DNA of 64,000 nucleotides from positions 5,873 through 69,872 of the forward strand of contig DJYG01000035.1 of NCBI GenBank assembly GCA_002450015.1. Direction: 5' to 3'. Made by a program: the position numbers and the translations under genes. A model generated the notes under the pieces. The model was not told where the DNA came from, made no database searches, and was given only the letters and a program-made list of their open reading frames with translations. Shown one piece after another: positions 1 to 7,501 of the stretch. Source of the DNA: Cyanobacteria bacterium UBA6984. Its GTDB lineage: Bacteria > Cyanobacteriota > Vampirovibrionia > Gastranaerophilales > Gastranaerophilaceae. Position 1 is the stretch's first letter. The number at the start of each line of letters is the position of its first letter.

Positions 1-40
1 AAGAACCGCAATTTGAAAATATTGCGGTTCTTTTTTTATA
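1..40 (+). terminator. Rho-independent terminator of an upstream gene
   Basis: A 12-bp perfect stem (1-12 with 21-32, loop 8 nt) runs into seven T residues. The gene it ends lies outside the window. Confidence 0.8.
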
Positions 41-77
41 TTTTTTGTGCTACAATAAACCCAAAAGGGGGTTATAT

Positions 78-578
78 ATGGCAAAAGATTCAAGTTTTGA
101 TATTGTATCAGAATATGATAAGCAAGAGTTGGTTAATGCAATTGATCAAACAAAAAGGGATATTACATCCAGATTTGATTTGAAAAATTCAAAATCAGAT
201 ATTGTTTTAGAGGCTGATAAGTGTGTAACAATATCAACAGAAGATGAAACAAAATTGAGAAATATATATGACATATTGCAATCGAAATTGGTAAAAAGAG
301 GTTTAAGTATAAAAATTTTAGATCCTCAAAAAGTTGAAGATGCTTTAGGTGGAACAGTAAGACAGGTTTTTAATTTGAGAAAAGGCTTAACTCAAGAACT
401 TGCTAAAAAAATTACATCTGATATAAAAGATTCAAAAATAAAAGTTCAAGCTTCTATTCAAGGTGATCAAGTCCGAGTTACAGGCAAAAGCAAAGATGAT
501 TTGCAAGCTGTAATTGCATTGTTAAGAGAAAATGCAGACAAATATGATTACCCATTGCAATTCCAAAATTATAGATAA
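78..578 (+). CDS. yajQ: YajQ family nucleotide-binding protein
   Basis: This 166-residue protein matches the YajQ/UPF0234 family, small cytoplasmic proteins with two ferredoxin-like folds that bind nucleotides (c-di-GMP in some members). The N-terminus MAKDSSFDIVSEYD, the internal TRDITSRFDLKNSK-like segment and the C-terminal DYPLQFQNYR end are characteristic, and the length is typical. I start at the ATG at 78 because AAAGGGGG lies 6-12 bases upstream; an in-frame start at 45 would add 11 atypical residues. The nanE gene starts 9 bases after the stop, so the genes are probably co-transcribed. The cellular role is not revealed by context. Confidence 0.93.
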   Translation: MAKDSSFDIVSEYDKQELVNAIDQTKRDITSRFDLKNSKSDIVLEADKCVTISTEDETKLRNIYDILQSKLVKRGLSIKILDPQKVEDALGGTVRQVFNLRKGLTQELAKKITSDIKDSKIKVQASIQGDQVRVTGKSKDDLQAVIALLRENADKYDYPLQFQNYR

Positions 579-587
579 GAGGCTTGT

Positions 588-1274
588 ATGGGTATAATAG
601 AAACTTTAAAGGGTAAGGTTGTAGTATCTTGTCAAGCAATGCCAAATGAACCGTTGTATCGAGAAGAAGCTATGGCCGCGATGATAAAATCCGTTTTAAA
701 TGGTGGTGCAGGCGGACTTAGAGTTGCCGGTATAAGGGATGTTGCAAATGCAAAAAAAATGACAAATGTTCCTGTAATTGGGTTGACAAAGCCCGATGTA
801 ATACCACCAAATTGGAAAGAAATTGTTTACATAACACCTTCACTAAAACATGTAAATGCTCTAATAAAAGCAGGAGCTGATATAATTGCTTTTGATGGAA
901 CTGCAAGAAAGCATGAAAATTGTACAATAGAAGATATAATTAGTTTGATAAAAATTAATAAAAGAATATCTATGGCAGATATTTCAACCGTAGAAGAAGG
1001 TTTAAACTGTGAAAAACTTGGTGTAAATATAATTTCTACCACACTGGCGGGTTATACACAATATTCTCCTTTGAAAAATGAAGGTCCTGATTTTGAATTG
1101 TTGGAAGAACTTGTTAAAAAAGTAAATATTCCTGTTGTTTTAGAGGGTAGAATATGGACTCCTCAAGAAGTTGACAAGGCTTTTTCTTTAGGGGCGCATT
1201 GTGTTGTAATAGGTTCAGCTATTACAAGACCGCAATTAATTACAAAAAGATTTGTTTCAAGAAAGGATAAATAA
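588..1274 (+). CDS. nanE: N-acetylmannosamine-6-phosphate 2-epimerase
   Basis: NanE converts ManNAc-6-P to GlcNAc-6-P in cytoplasmic sialic acid or ManNAc catabolism. The 228-residue protein has the family's TIM-barrel signatures: VVSCQAMPNEPLY near the N-terminus, GGAGGLRVAG around residues 39-48, PVIGLTKPD, IIAFDGTARKHE, and EGRIWTPQEVDKAFSLGAHCVVIGSAITRP at the end. It shares its stop with the start of the ROK kinase gene (TAATG), which is the usual NanE-NanK pairing. No NanA lyase or transporter is in the window. The call is firm from motifs and neighbour. Confidence 0.95.
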   Translation: MGIIETLKGKVVVSCQAMPNEPLYREEAMAAMIKSVLNGGAGGLRVAGIRDVANAKKMTNVPVIGLTKPDVIPPNWKEIVYITPSLKHVNALIKAGADIIAFDGTARKHENCTIEDIISLIKINKRISMADISTVEEGLNCEKLGVNIISTTLAGYTQYSPLKNEGPDFELLEELVKKVNIPVVLEGRIWTPQEVDKAFSLGAHCVVIGSAITRPQLITKRFVSRKDK

Positions 1275-2143
1275 TGAAAGCTCTTGCGATAGATGTTGGT
1301 GGTACAAAAATTTATAATGCAGTAATAAATGAAAAAGGTGAAATTTTATCAGATGTTGTAAAACATTCAACACCGCGTGATTTAGATGAAATAAAAAATA
1401 TTTTCAAAGATATTATAAAAAAACATGAAAAAGAAGTTGATGTTATTGCCTTTTCGACAGCAGGAGCTGTAAATAACGAAAATACAAAAGTTATCGGTTC
1501 AACAGGTAATTTAGTTAAAGGGTACAGTTCGATAGAATTTAAAAATTTGTCAGATAAAAAAGTTTTTGTTGAAAATGATGCAAATGCTGCTGCTTGGGCA
1601 GAGCATGTTCTAGGGGCTTCAAAGGGGTGTGCTAATTCAATAATGCTAACATTAGGAACAGGTGTTGGCGGTGGAATTATTTTAAATAATAAGCTTTTTA
1701 AAGGTAAATCAGGTTCAGCAGGTGAGATGCATTTTAAAATGTATCCTGATAAACGAAGAAAATGCACTTGCGGAAGTTATGATTGTTTTGAAGCTTACGC
1801 ATCAGGTTCAGGGCTTAAAAAAACAGCAGAAGAAATGTCGCATGACGAAAATATAACAACGTATGATGTTATAGATGGTTTAAAATCAGGTGATGAAAAA
1901 ATGACAGCTATTTTTAACAAATGGCAAAATGATATTTTGACAGGAATTATTGGTTTAGGAAATCTTTTCGATCCTGATTGTTTTGTTTTTTCAGGCTCAA
2001 TGGCGGAATTTATTGATACTGAATATTTAGAAAAATCTGCAAATGCAGAAATAATTACTCAGCCTACAAAAGTATTAAAAGCTACAACTGGAAACTATGC
2101 CGGCATGATAGGTGCTGCACTTTTAGCTTTGGAGGTACAATAA
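1274..2143 (+). CDS. nanK: ROK family kinase, probable N-acetylmannosamine kinase
   Basis: The 289-residue protein has the ROK fold: the phosphate-binding DVGGTKIYNAV at residues 7-17, the catalytic region FVENDANAAAWAE, the glycine-rich GTGVGGGIILN, and the ROK zinc motif CTCGSYDCFEAYASG. ROK kinases phosphorylate sugars; the one-base overlap with nanE makes ManNAc the likely substrate, supplying ManNAc-6-P to the epimerase. Substrate choice among ROK proteins cannot be read from sequence alone, so glucose or another amino sugar remains possible. There is no N-terminal HTH, so it is an enzyme rather than a NagC-type repressor. Confidence 0.88.
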   Translation: MKALAIDVGGTKIYNAVINEKGEILSDVVKHSTPRDLDEIKNIFKDIIKKHEKEVDVIAFSTAGAVNNENTKVIGSTGNLVKGYSSIEFKNLSDKKVFVENDANAAAWAEHVLGASKGCANSIMLTLGTGVGGGIILNNKLFKGKSGSAGEMHFKMYPDKRRKCTCGSYDCFEAYASGSGLKKTAEEMSHDENITTYDVIDGLKSGDEKMTAIFNKWQNDILTGIIGLGNLFDPDCFVFSGSMAEFIDTEYLEKSANAEIITQPTKVLKATTGNYAGMIGAALLALEVQ

Positions 2144-2362
2144 TTGGGTAAAGCTAAAAAACGAAGTATAAATTTAGGTAAACATAATCAAATTACTTCT
2201 ATGACGCGATATGAAGCTGTTGGTGAGGTTGTAAGGCGATTTAAACGCAATGAAAGCGCTATTGACTTAATTACAATGTTTGGGTTATCAGCAGAAGAAT
2301 TACTTGAGGGTGGTGCTTTATACGAAGAAGTTAAGAGTATAGAGGGTCTGTTAGATGCTTAA
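2144..2362 (+). CDS. Small conserved-looking protein of unknown function
   Basis: I do not recognise this 72-residue protein. It begins with TTG immediately after the nanK stop; GGAGG at 2131-2135, 8 bases upstream, supports the TTG. The N-terminus is very basic (KAKKRSINLGK), followed by a probable helical region with DLITMFGLSAEELLEGGALYEEV. No membrane segment is predicted. Its stop overlaps the start of the next gene by 8 bases, so the whole stretch from yajQ to the prenyltransferase behaves as one operon. A small DNA- or RNA-binding role would fit the charge pattern but is only a guess. Confidence 0.72.
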   Translation: MGKAKKRSINLGKHNQITSMTRYEAVGEVVRRFKRNESAIDLITMFGLSAEELLEGGALYEEVKSIEGLLDA

Positions 2363-3332
2363 ATTTTTTAAAAGGGTATGGTTTTGGCTTGAAAATTCCA
2401 GAATTTTTACAGTACCAATGTCAATTTTTTCTTGGTTAGTTGCATTTACTTTTGCATATACAGTCGGAGGAAATGTATTATACGGATTTTTGGCATTAAT
2501 AGGTATTTGTTTGGGGCAGTTAGCTACTAATTTGTTTGATGACTATGTTGATTATAAAAAATTATTGCAACTTGGTACATTACAAAATCAAACTAAATCA
2601 AAATGCAGGTATATAACAAATGGTGAAGCTACATTAGAGCAAGTTTTACAAGTTGTTATAATGTATTGCGCTCTGGCATGTGCAATTGGAGCTTTTTTAT
2701 TTTTTAAAACAGGTTATCCTGTCATAATTTTTGCGGCTCTTGGTGGAATTTTTGTTTTAACTTATGCAAAATGGTCAACGGCAGGAGTTGGTGAAATAGC
2801 TGTCGGATTGGCTTTTGGACCTATATTATTTGGTGGTGTATATTGGGTTATGACTCAAAGTTTAGACTACGAAATTTTTATTATAGGAACAGTTGTTGTA
2901 ATGTTTACAATAGGTTTACTATATACAAACGCACTTTTGGATTTTGACGGTGATGAGGTTTCTCATAAAAAAACGCTGTGCCATAGATTTAAAGATAAAA
3001 ATCAAGCTGTATCAGGATTTGGGATTATATACGGATTAGGTTATGGAGTTTTGTCTTGTGCGATTTTTGCAGGATATTTACCAAAAATATTTTTAATAAC
3101 TTTTTTTACATTTCCGCTCGTAATTGAATTAATCGTATCAATGTTAATGTTTAATAATGATAAAAACTATGTTCCAAAAAAACAATTTTGGCATTTCCCG
3201 TTTGATAATTGGACGAACATTGAAGGAACTGATATTGCAAGTTTTCGATTTAGAATGTATCAAGCCAGAAACATAATGATTTATTCATCTATATTAATTT
3301 GTATTGCAAAGATTATTGCGGTATATTTTTAA
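2355..3332 (+). CDS. UbiA-family prenyltransferase-like membrane protein
   Basis: This 325-residue polytopic protein has about eight hydrophobic segments and the two Asp-rich motifs of UbiA enzymes: NLFDDYVDY near residues 64-72 and NALLDFDGDEVSH near residues 195-207. UbiA enzymes transfer a prenyl chain from a polyprenyl diphosphate to an acceptor at the membrane (MenA, UbiA and related). The acceptor cannot be read here; no other quinone genes lie nearby, so I give no symbol. It overlaps the preceding small gene by 8 bases, with GAGGG 9 bases before the ATG. It is followed closely by the M16 peptidase gene. Confidence 0.82.
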   Translation: MLKFFKRVWFWLENSRIFTVPMSIFSWLVAFTFAYTVGGNVLYGFLALIGICLGQLATNLFDDYVDYKKLLQLGTLQNQTKSKCRYITNGEATLEQVLQVVIMYCALACAIGAFLFFKTGYPVIIFAALGGIFVLTYAKWSTAGVGEIAVGLAFGPILFGGVYWVMTQSLDYEIFIIGTVVVMFTIGLLYTNALLDFDGDEVSHKKTLCHRFKDKNQAVSGFGIIYGLGYGVLSCAIFAGYLPKIFLITFFTFPLVIELIVSMLMFNNDKNYVPKKQFWHFPFDNWTNIEGTDIASFRFRMYQARNIMIYSSILICIAKIIAVYF

Positions 3333-3361
3333 TATATAATTAAGAAAAAAAGGAAGATAAT

Positions 3362-4687
3362 ATGAAAAAAACACTAGTAAAATATCCATACTTAACTAAA
3401 GATGTTGAAATATATGAACGCGAAAATGGTCATAAAATAGTTCTTGCTCACAAAGAGGGCGGGATGGTAAATATCAGTTCTTGGGTAAGAACAGGCTCTA
3501 TAAATGAAAATGATGAAAATAACGGAATTTCACATTTCTTAGAACATTTGATGTTCAAAGGTACTCATAAGCACAAAGCAGGTTATTTTGACAGAACATT
3601 GGAAGCTAAGGGTGCAATTGTAAATGCTGCAACATGGAAAGATTATACGTTCTATTATGTTACGTTACCAAAAGGTGAGGGTAACAAAGATTTTTATGAA
3701 GCTATTGAACTTCATGCTGATATGATGTTAGATCCTGTTCTTCCTGAAGAAGAAATAGGAAGTGAATTTGATTTAAATGACGAAAATGTTAAAGATAAAA
3801 GAGAACGCCATGTTGTAATTGAAGAAATTCGAATGCGCAAAGACCAGCCGTGGTCAAAGGTTTATAAAGCTGCAAATAATAAAATGTATAAAAAACATCC
3901 ATACAAAAGAGATGTAATAGGTACTCCGGAAATTATTTCTCAAGTTTCTCAAAAAACAATAATGGATTATTATAAAAAACATTATACCCCAAATAATGTC
4001 ACTACAATTGTTGTTGGAGATTTTGACCATGAAGAAATTTTAAATAAAGTGTGTGACGAATTTGATTGGAAGGGACGTGAAAATTACGATAATCCCCAAT
4101 TTGAAATTGATTTACCAACAGACCATACAATTTATGTGGAAGATACTGCACATGTTAATACAGGATTTTTGATGTTTGGTTATCTGACAGCTCCGGCTAA
4201 TAATGTCAAAGATTCTATTTTGATGGATATTATAAATATTATTCTTGGTGATGGTGAAAGTTCAAGGCTTAACCAAAACTTAATAGAAAAGGTTGAAGAA
4301 CCTTTATTTAACTATGTTGGTACTGATTATTATCAATTCCGAGATGGTAATAACTTCTTTGTTGAAGCTAATTTTAAGCCTGATAAAAAAGATTTGGCTA
4401 TTGAACAGTTAAAATCAGAAATTGAAAAAGTTAAAACATCTATTACCGAAAGAGAATTTAATAAGGCTGTAAAAAAGACAAAAGCTCAGTTTGCAAATAA
4501 TGCAGAAACAGTTTCAGAAATTGCTGATACAATTGGTTCATATATGACTGTATGTAATAATTTGGTTCTTATAGAAGATTACTTAGACATTCTTAATAAT
4601 CTTACAATAGATGATGCTCAAAATGCAGCAAAAAGATATTTGAATGTAGATAATGCTGTTATTTCAGTTTTACTGCCAAGTAAATAA
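3362..4687 (+). CDS. M16 family zinc peptidase (pitrilysin/processing-peptidase type)
   Basis: The 441-residue protein is an M16B-like metallopeptidase. The inverted zinc motif HFLEH is at residues 58-62, followed by the VVIEEIRMRKDQPW segment that carries the third zinc ligand in the family, and the typical DHEE-rich middle and C-terminal inactive-half features. All catalytic residues appear intact. It has no signal peptide, so it probably acts in the cytoplasm. AAGGAAG precedes the ATG and TATAAT at 3334-3339 may be its promoter, giving it some independence from the upstream operon. A strong terminator follows. Confidence 0.92.
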   Translation: MKKTLVKYPYLTKDVEIYERENGHKIVLAHKEGGMVNISSWVRTGSINENDENNGISHFLEHLMFKGTHKHKAGYFDRTLEAKGAIVNAATWKDYTFYYVTLPKGEGNKDFYEAIELHADMMLDPVLPEEEIGSEFDLNDENVKDKRERHVVIEEIRMRKDQPWSKVYKAANNKMYKKHPYKRDVIGTPEIISQVSQKTIMDYYKKHYTPNNVTTIVVGDFDHEEILNKVCDEFDWKGRENYDNPQFEIDLPTDHTIYVEDTAHVNTGFLMFGYLTAPANNVKDSILMDIINIILGDGESSRLNQNLIEKVEEPLFNYVGTDYYQFRDGNNFFVEANFKPDKKDLAIEQLKSEIEKVKTSITEREFNKAVKKTKAQFANNAETVSEIADTIGSYMTVCNNLVLIEDYLDILNNLTIDDAQNAAKRYLNVDNAVISVLLPSK

Positions 4688-4703
4688 AAAGTTATATAAC
4701 AAC

Positions 4704-4745
4704 AAAATTCGGTCGCTCTGTGATTACAAAGCGACCGAATTTTAT
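4704..4745. terminator. Bidirectional terminator between M16 peptidase and rpsU
   Basis: A 13-bp stem (4705-4717 with 4730-4743, core CGGTCGC/GCGACCG) is flanked by A-runs on the left and T-runs on the right. It can end both convergent transcripts. Confidence 0.85.
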
Positions 4746-4761
4746 ATATTTGTTTTTAATC

Positions 4762-4935
4762 TTAAACTTTTCTCTTGCGAGCAGCTTCAGATTTACGTTT
4801 TCTCTTTACGCTAGGTTTTTCATAACGTTCACGTTTTTTTACTTCAGATAAAACGCCGGCTTTTTGAATTTTTTTCTTAAAACGTCTTAATGCGCTTTCA
4901 ATTGATTCGTTTTCGCCTACTTTAACTTCTGGCAT
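4762..4935 (-). CDS. rpsU: 30S ribosomal protein S21
   Basis: The 57-residue basic protein is S21: [21 protein letters not shown], then a very basic tail [14 protein letters not shown]. It is a small-subunit protein near the anti-Shine-Dalgarno region. I choose the ATG at 4935 because AAGGTGG lies just upstream; an in-frame GTG at 4947 sits inside that ribosome-binding site. The gene stands alone, facing the M16 gene across a shared terminator. Confidence 0.96.
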   Translation of the reverse strand: MPEVKVGENESIESALRRFKKKIQKAGVLSEVKKRERYEKPSVKRKRKSEAARKRKV

Positions 4936-5001
4936 TATTTTCACCACCTTCTGTTTTCAAGTTATAATGTGAGATTATAATATCATGTAAAATTTAAAAA
5001 A

Positions 5002-5535
5002 TCAATAGTCTAATTGTTTTATTGCTCCCCAAGCTCTAATAGAACCCTTTTCATATTTTAATAGGTAGTAACTTTTCTCCGGAACAAATTCTATTTCAGC
5101 GTTTGAATATATATATGGAGGTTTTGCTTTAATTCCAAATTCATCATACTTTTTTTGAATTTTTTCTCGTTTTTTCTTTTCTTTTTTTGCCTTTTTTTGT
5201 TCTTTTTTGTCGTATTGTTTTTGGGATTCGCTTTTGTCTTCTTCTAGTAGAAAAACAGGAATACGTGCAATAACGTCATACGATTGAATTAACAAAAGCA
5301 TGTCTTTTGCTTCAGATAGTTCTAAGGTATAATGTCCGGGTGCAATAACAGGAGTTCCGTCTTCTGCGTATATATAATCAACTATTGTTATTGTAGGACT
5401 TTGAATTGACGGCAAAGCATATCTTATATGGCTTTTACCTTCATCTAACAATCCTCCGGGGTATATTGGATATGGTGCATGAGGCATTACCTCGTCCATT
5501 TCTTGCAAATCTGGAGTAATTATGCCGTCAATCAT
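5002..5535 (-). CDS. Unknown protein downstream of rnpA
   Basis: I do not recognise this 177-residue protein. It has no membrane segment. Residues about 1-105 look like a beta-rich globular domain (PGHYTLELSEAKDMLLLIQSYDVIARIPVFL), followed by a highly charged Lys/Glu/Gln stretch (about 106-135, probable helix) and a short beta-rich tail ending YEKGSIRAWGAIKQLDY. Its start overlaps the end of rnpA by 8 bases, so it is translated from the rpmH-rnpA transcript. In most bacteria this place is taken by yidD or yidC; this protein resembles neither. Role unknown. Confidence 0.78.
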   Translation of the reverse strand: MIDGIITPDLQEMDEVMPHAPYPIYPGGLLDEGKSHIRYALPSIQSPTITIVDYIYAEDGTPVIAPGHYTLELSEAKDMLLLIQSYDVIARIPVFLLEEDKSESQKQYDKKEQKKAKKEKKKREKIQKKYDEFGIKAKPPYIYSNAEIEFVPEKSYYLLKYEKGSIRAWGAIKQLDY

Positions 5536-5887
5536 TTATTTTCTCCAAAAGAGATTTTATTATTACGCTTATTTCTTTATATTTGTGGCATAGAGCTTTT
5601 TCGTGACCTACAAATATTAATGACATATATTTTTCAGCATTGCCGAGTTCTTTGTTTTTTAATAATATTCTGTAAGACTCCCTCATTAAACGTTTTAATC
5701 TATTTCTTTTAACAGCTCGTTTGTGTGTTTTTTTGCTTACTACAAATCCGACTTTTGTGGTATCATTTGGATTTTTCTTTTTTAAACCGACAAAAACAGC
5801 CACACCATTAAGGTAAAATGAATTTTTCACCCTGTATGTAGCTGTAAATGATGAATTCTTTTTTAATCTAAATTTTTGACTAAGCAC
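5528..5887 (-). CDS. rnpA: Ribonuclease P protein component
   Basis: RnpA is the protein subunit of RNase P, which matures tRNA 5' ends. The 119-residue sequence has the hallmark [28 protein letters not shown], containing the conserved RNR motif. The start is a GTG at 5887 that lies inside the last codons of rpmH (8-base overlap), so rnpA is translationally coupled to rpmH, as is common. The RNase P RNA gene is not seen in this window. Confidence 0.95.
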   Translation of the reverse strand: MLSQKFRLKKNSSFTATYRVKNSFYLNGVAVFVGLKKKNPNDTTKVGFVVSKKTHKRAVKRNRLKRLMRESYRILLKNKELGNAEKYMSLIFVGHEKALCHKYKEISVIIKSLLEKIND

Positions 5888-6032
5888 GTTTTGAAGCTGT
5901 AATTGCTAATTTGTGTCTTCCTTTTGCACGACGTCTGTTAATAACTTCTTGTCCGCCTGAAGTAGCCATTCTAGCTCTAAATCCGCTTGTATGTTGTCTT
6001 TTTACTTTTGTTCCTTCTAATGTGCGTTTCAT
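5880..6032 (-). CDS. rpmH: 50S ribosomal protein L34
   Basis: A 50-residue protein starting [20 protein letters not shown] and ending [12 protein letters not shown] is L34, with the family's basic GFRARM and [17 protein letters not shown] core (here [14 protein letters not shown]). It heads the rpmH-rnpA-unknown transcript. GGAAT precedes the ATG on the minus strand. Confidence 0.95.
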   Translation of the reverse strand: MKRTLEGTKVKRQHTSGFRARMATSGGQEVINRRRAKGRHKLAITASKRA

Positions 6033-6125
6033 AATTTTATTCCTTTTCGCTCATATTTGTATTATTATCTTTATCGTAAATAAAAAATAAATAATAGTCA
6101 ACTAAAAAAATAAGGCAGGGTAACA

Positions 6126-6917
6126 ATGAGTAACAAATTAGGTTTTATAGGCTGCGGAAAAATGGCAAAGGCAATTATTAAGGGGATATTATCAAAAGAT
6201 GATATTATTATAAAAGCTTCAACAAGTTCGGATTTATCAGCGCAAAAAGCTCAAAATGAATTAAATATTGAAGTATTTTCCGATAATAAAAAAGTAGCCG
6301 AATTTGCTGATATAATTTTTATTGCAACAAAACCAAATCAGGTTGAAACAGTTTTAAATGATATAAAAGAATATGTTAATTCTGAAAAGCTTATAATATC
6401 TGTTGCCGCAGGTGTAAGTACAAAGAAAATTGAGTCGGTAATTGGAAAAATTCCTGTTATAAGGGTTATGCCAAATACACCGGCTTTAGTTGGAGAATGC
6501 ATGAGTGCAACGGCAAAAGGATTATACGCACAAAATGAACATGAAAAAATCGTAACAGAATTACTTTCTTCTATTGGTAAAGTTATAAGTGTTTTGGAAG
6601 AACAAATTGACATAGTAACTGCAATATCAGGTTCAGGGCCTGCTTTTTTCTATCAAATATTTGAAGATATGGCGCAAGCAGGAGTAAAACTTGGTTTGGA
6701 CTATGATAAATCATTATTGCTTGCTGTTCAGACTGCTATTGGTTCTGCTAAGATGACTTTAAATAGAAAAATTCCGCTTAACGATTTAATCCAAAGTGTT
6801 GCAACAAAAGGAGGCTGTACAGAAGTTGGTATAACAGAAATGAAGAATTTAGACAGCTCTAATTTATTTAGTCAGGTTATATCAAAAACAGCTAAAAAAG
6901 CTCACGAATTAGGCTAA
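6126..6917 (+). CDS. proC: Pyrroline-5-carboxylate reductase
   Basis: ProC makes proline from pyrroline-5-carboxylate with NAD(P)H. The 263-residue protein has the Rossmann motif GFIGCGKMAKA at residues 5-15, the VIRVMPNTPALVGE segment and the C-terminal ATKGGCTEVGITEM signature with SGSGPAFFY at about residues 160-168. Length is normal. GGCAGGG lies upstream of the ATG. Two tiny membrane-protein genes follow on the same strand, but with no evident link to proline synthesis. Confidence 0.95.
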   Translation: MSNKLGFIGCGKMAKAIIKGILSKDDIIIKASTSSDLSAQKAQNELNIEVFSDNKKVAEFADIIFIATKPNQVETVLNDIKEYVNSEKLIISVAAGVSTKKIESVIGKIPVIRVMPNTPALVGECMSATAKGLYAQNEHEKIVTELLSSIGKVISVLEEQIDIVTAISGSGPAFFYQIFEDMAQAGVKLGLDYDKSLLLAVQTAIGSAKMTLNRKIPLNDLIQSVATKGGCTEVGITEMKNLDSSNLFSQVISKTAKKAHELG

Positions 6918-6941
6918 AAAGGTTATTTAAAATTTAATAAA

Positions 6942-7199
6942 ATGAAAAATTTATTCTTAACAATACTCTGTTTATTATTATGTATTTTTTGTGTGGTTTT
7001 AGATATTATTGATTTATCTCAATATAAAGGTCAATATTGGATTTTCGGCGCTATATTTTTAATCTCATTTTTAGTATTTTTATTAAAAAAATATGGTAAA
7101 AGTACAAAAAAACAATTAATTATTCTTTTAGGTTTAATTATTTTTTTTGTTATAATCTTTTTTATAGAAATAAAATTTAGTTATTTATTTAGGAGGTAA
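6942..7199 (+). CDS. Small membrane protein of unknown function
   Basis: An 85-residue protein with three hydrophobic segments (about 4-22, 33-47, 59-78) separated by short basic loops. No family recognised. It has no obvious ribosome-binding site, but AGGAGG lies at its 3' end to serve the next gene, 1 base away. The two genes look like a pair of related small membrane proteins. Confidence 0.6.
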   Translation: MKNLFLTILCLLLCIFCVVLDIIDLSQYKGQYWIFGAIFLISFLVFLLKKYGKSTKKQLIILLGLIIFFVIIFFIEIKFSYLFRR

Positions 7200-7200
7200 A

Positions 7201-7470
7201 ATGAAAAAGTATGGAGAGATAATATTCTGGAGTATTGCTATTTTATTTGGATGCATAGAAGTATATCTAGAAGGTGGAGAAGAAGGTATATATTTTTTGC
7301 TAATTCTTGTATCGTTTTTATTGCCTATTTATTTGCTTGTTAGAAATAATAAAAAAAATGAAATTAAAAATTCGAAATTTGATAAGAAGTATATTTTAAT
7401 ATCTGTATATATTGTTTTAGTAATAATAATTTTATTTTATTTTCAATTTAAAAAATACGGACTTTTTTAA
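7201..7470 (+). CDS. Small membrane protein of unknown function
   Basis: An 89-residue protein with hydrophobic segments near residues 8-22, 29-45 and 65-83 and a Lys/Asn-rich loop between the second and third. It starts at an ATG with a very good AGGAGG 4 bases upstream. Arrangement and size resemble the gene just before it, suggesting a duplicated or co-acting pair. Its stop lies within the terminator stem. Function unknown. Confidence 0.65.
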   Translation: MKKYGEIIFWSIAILFGCIEVYLEGGEEGIYFLLILVSFLLPIYLLVRNNKKNEIKNSKFDKKYILISVYIVLVIIILFYFQFKKYGLF

Positions 7471-7488
7471 AAAGTCCGTATTTTTTAT
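7452..7488. terminator. Bidirectional terminator
   Basis: A 16-bp stem (7452-7467 with 7469-7484; core ACGGACTT/AAGTCCGT) ends in T-runs on the right and A-runs on the left; it separates the small membrane genes from the convergent aspS. Confidence 0.85.
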
Positions 7489-7501
7489 TTTATTAAATTA
7501 A

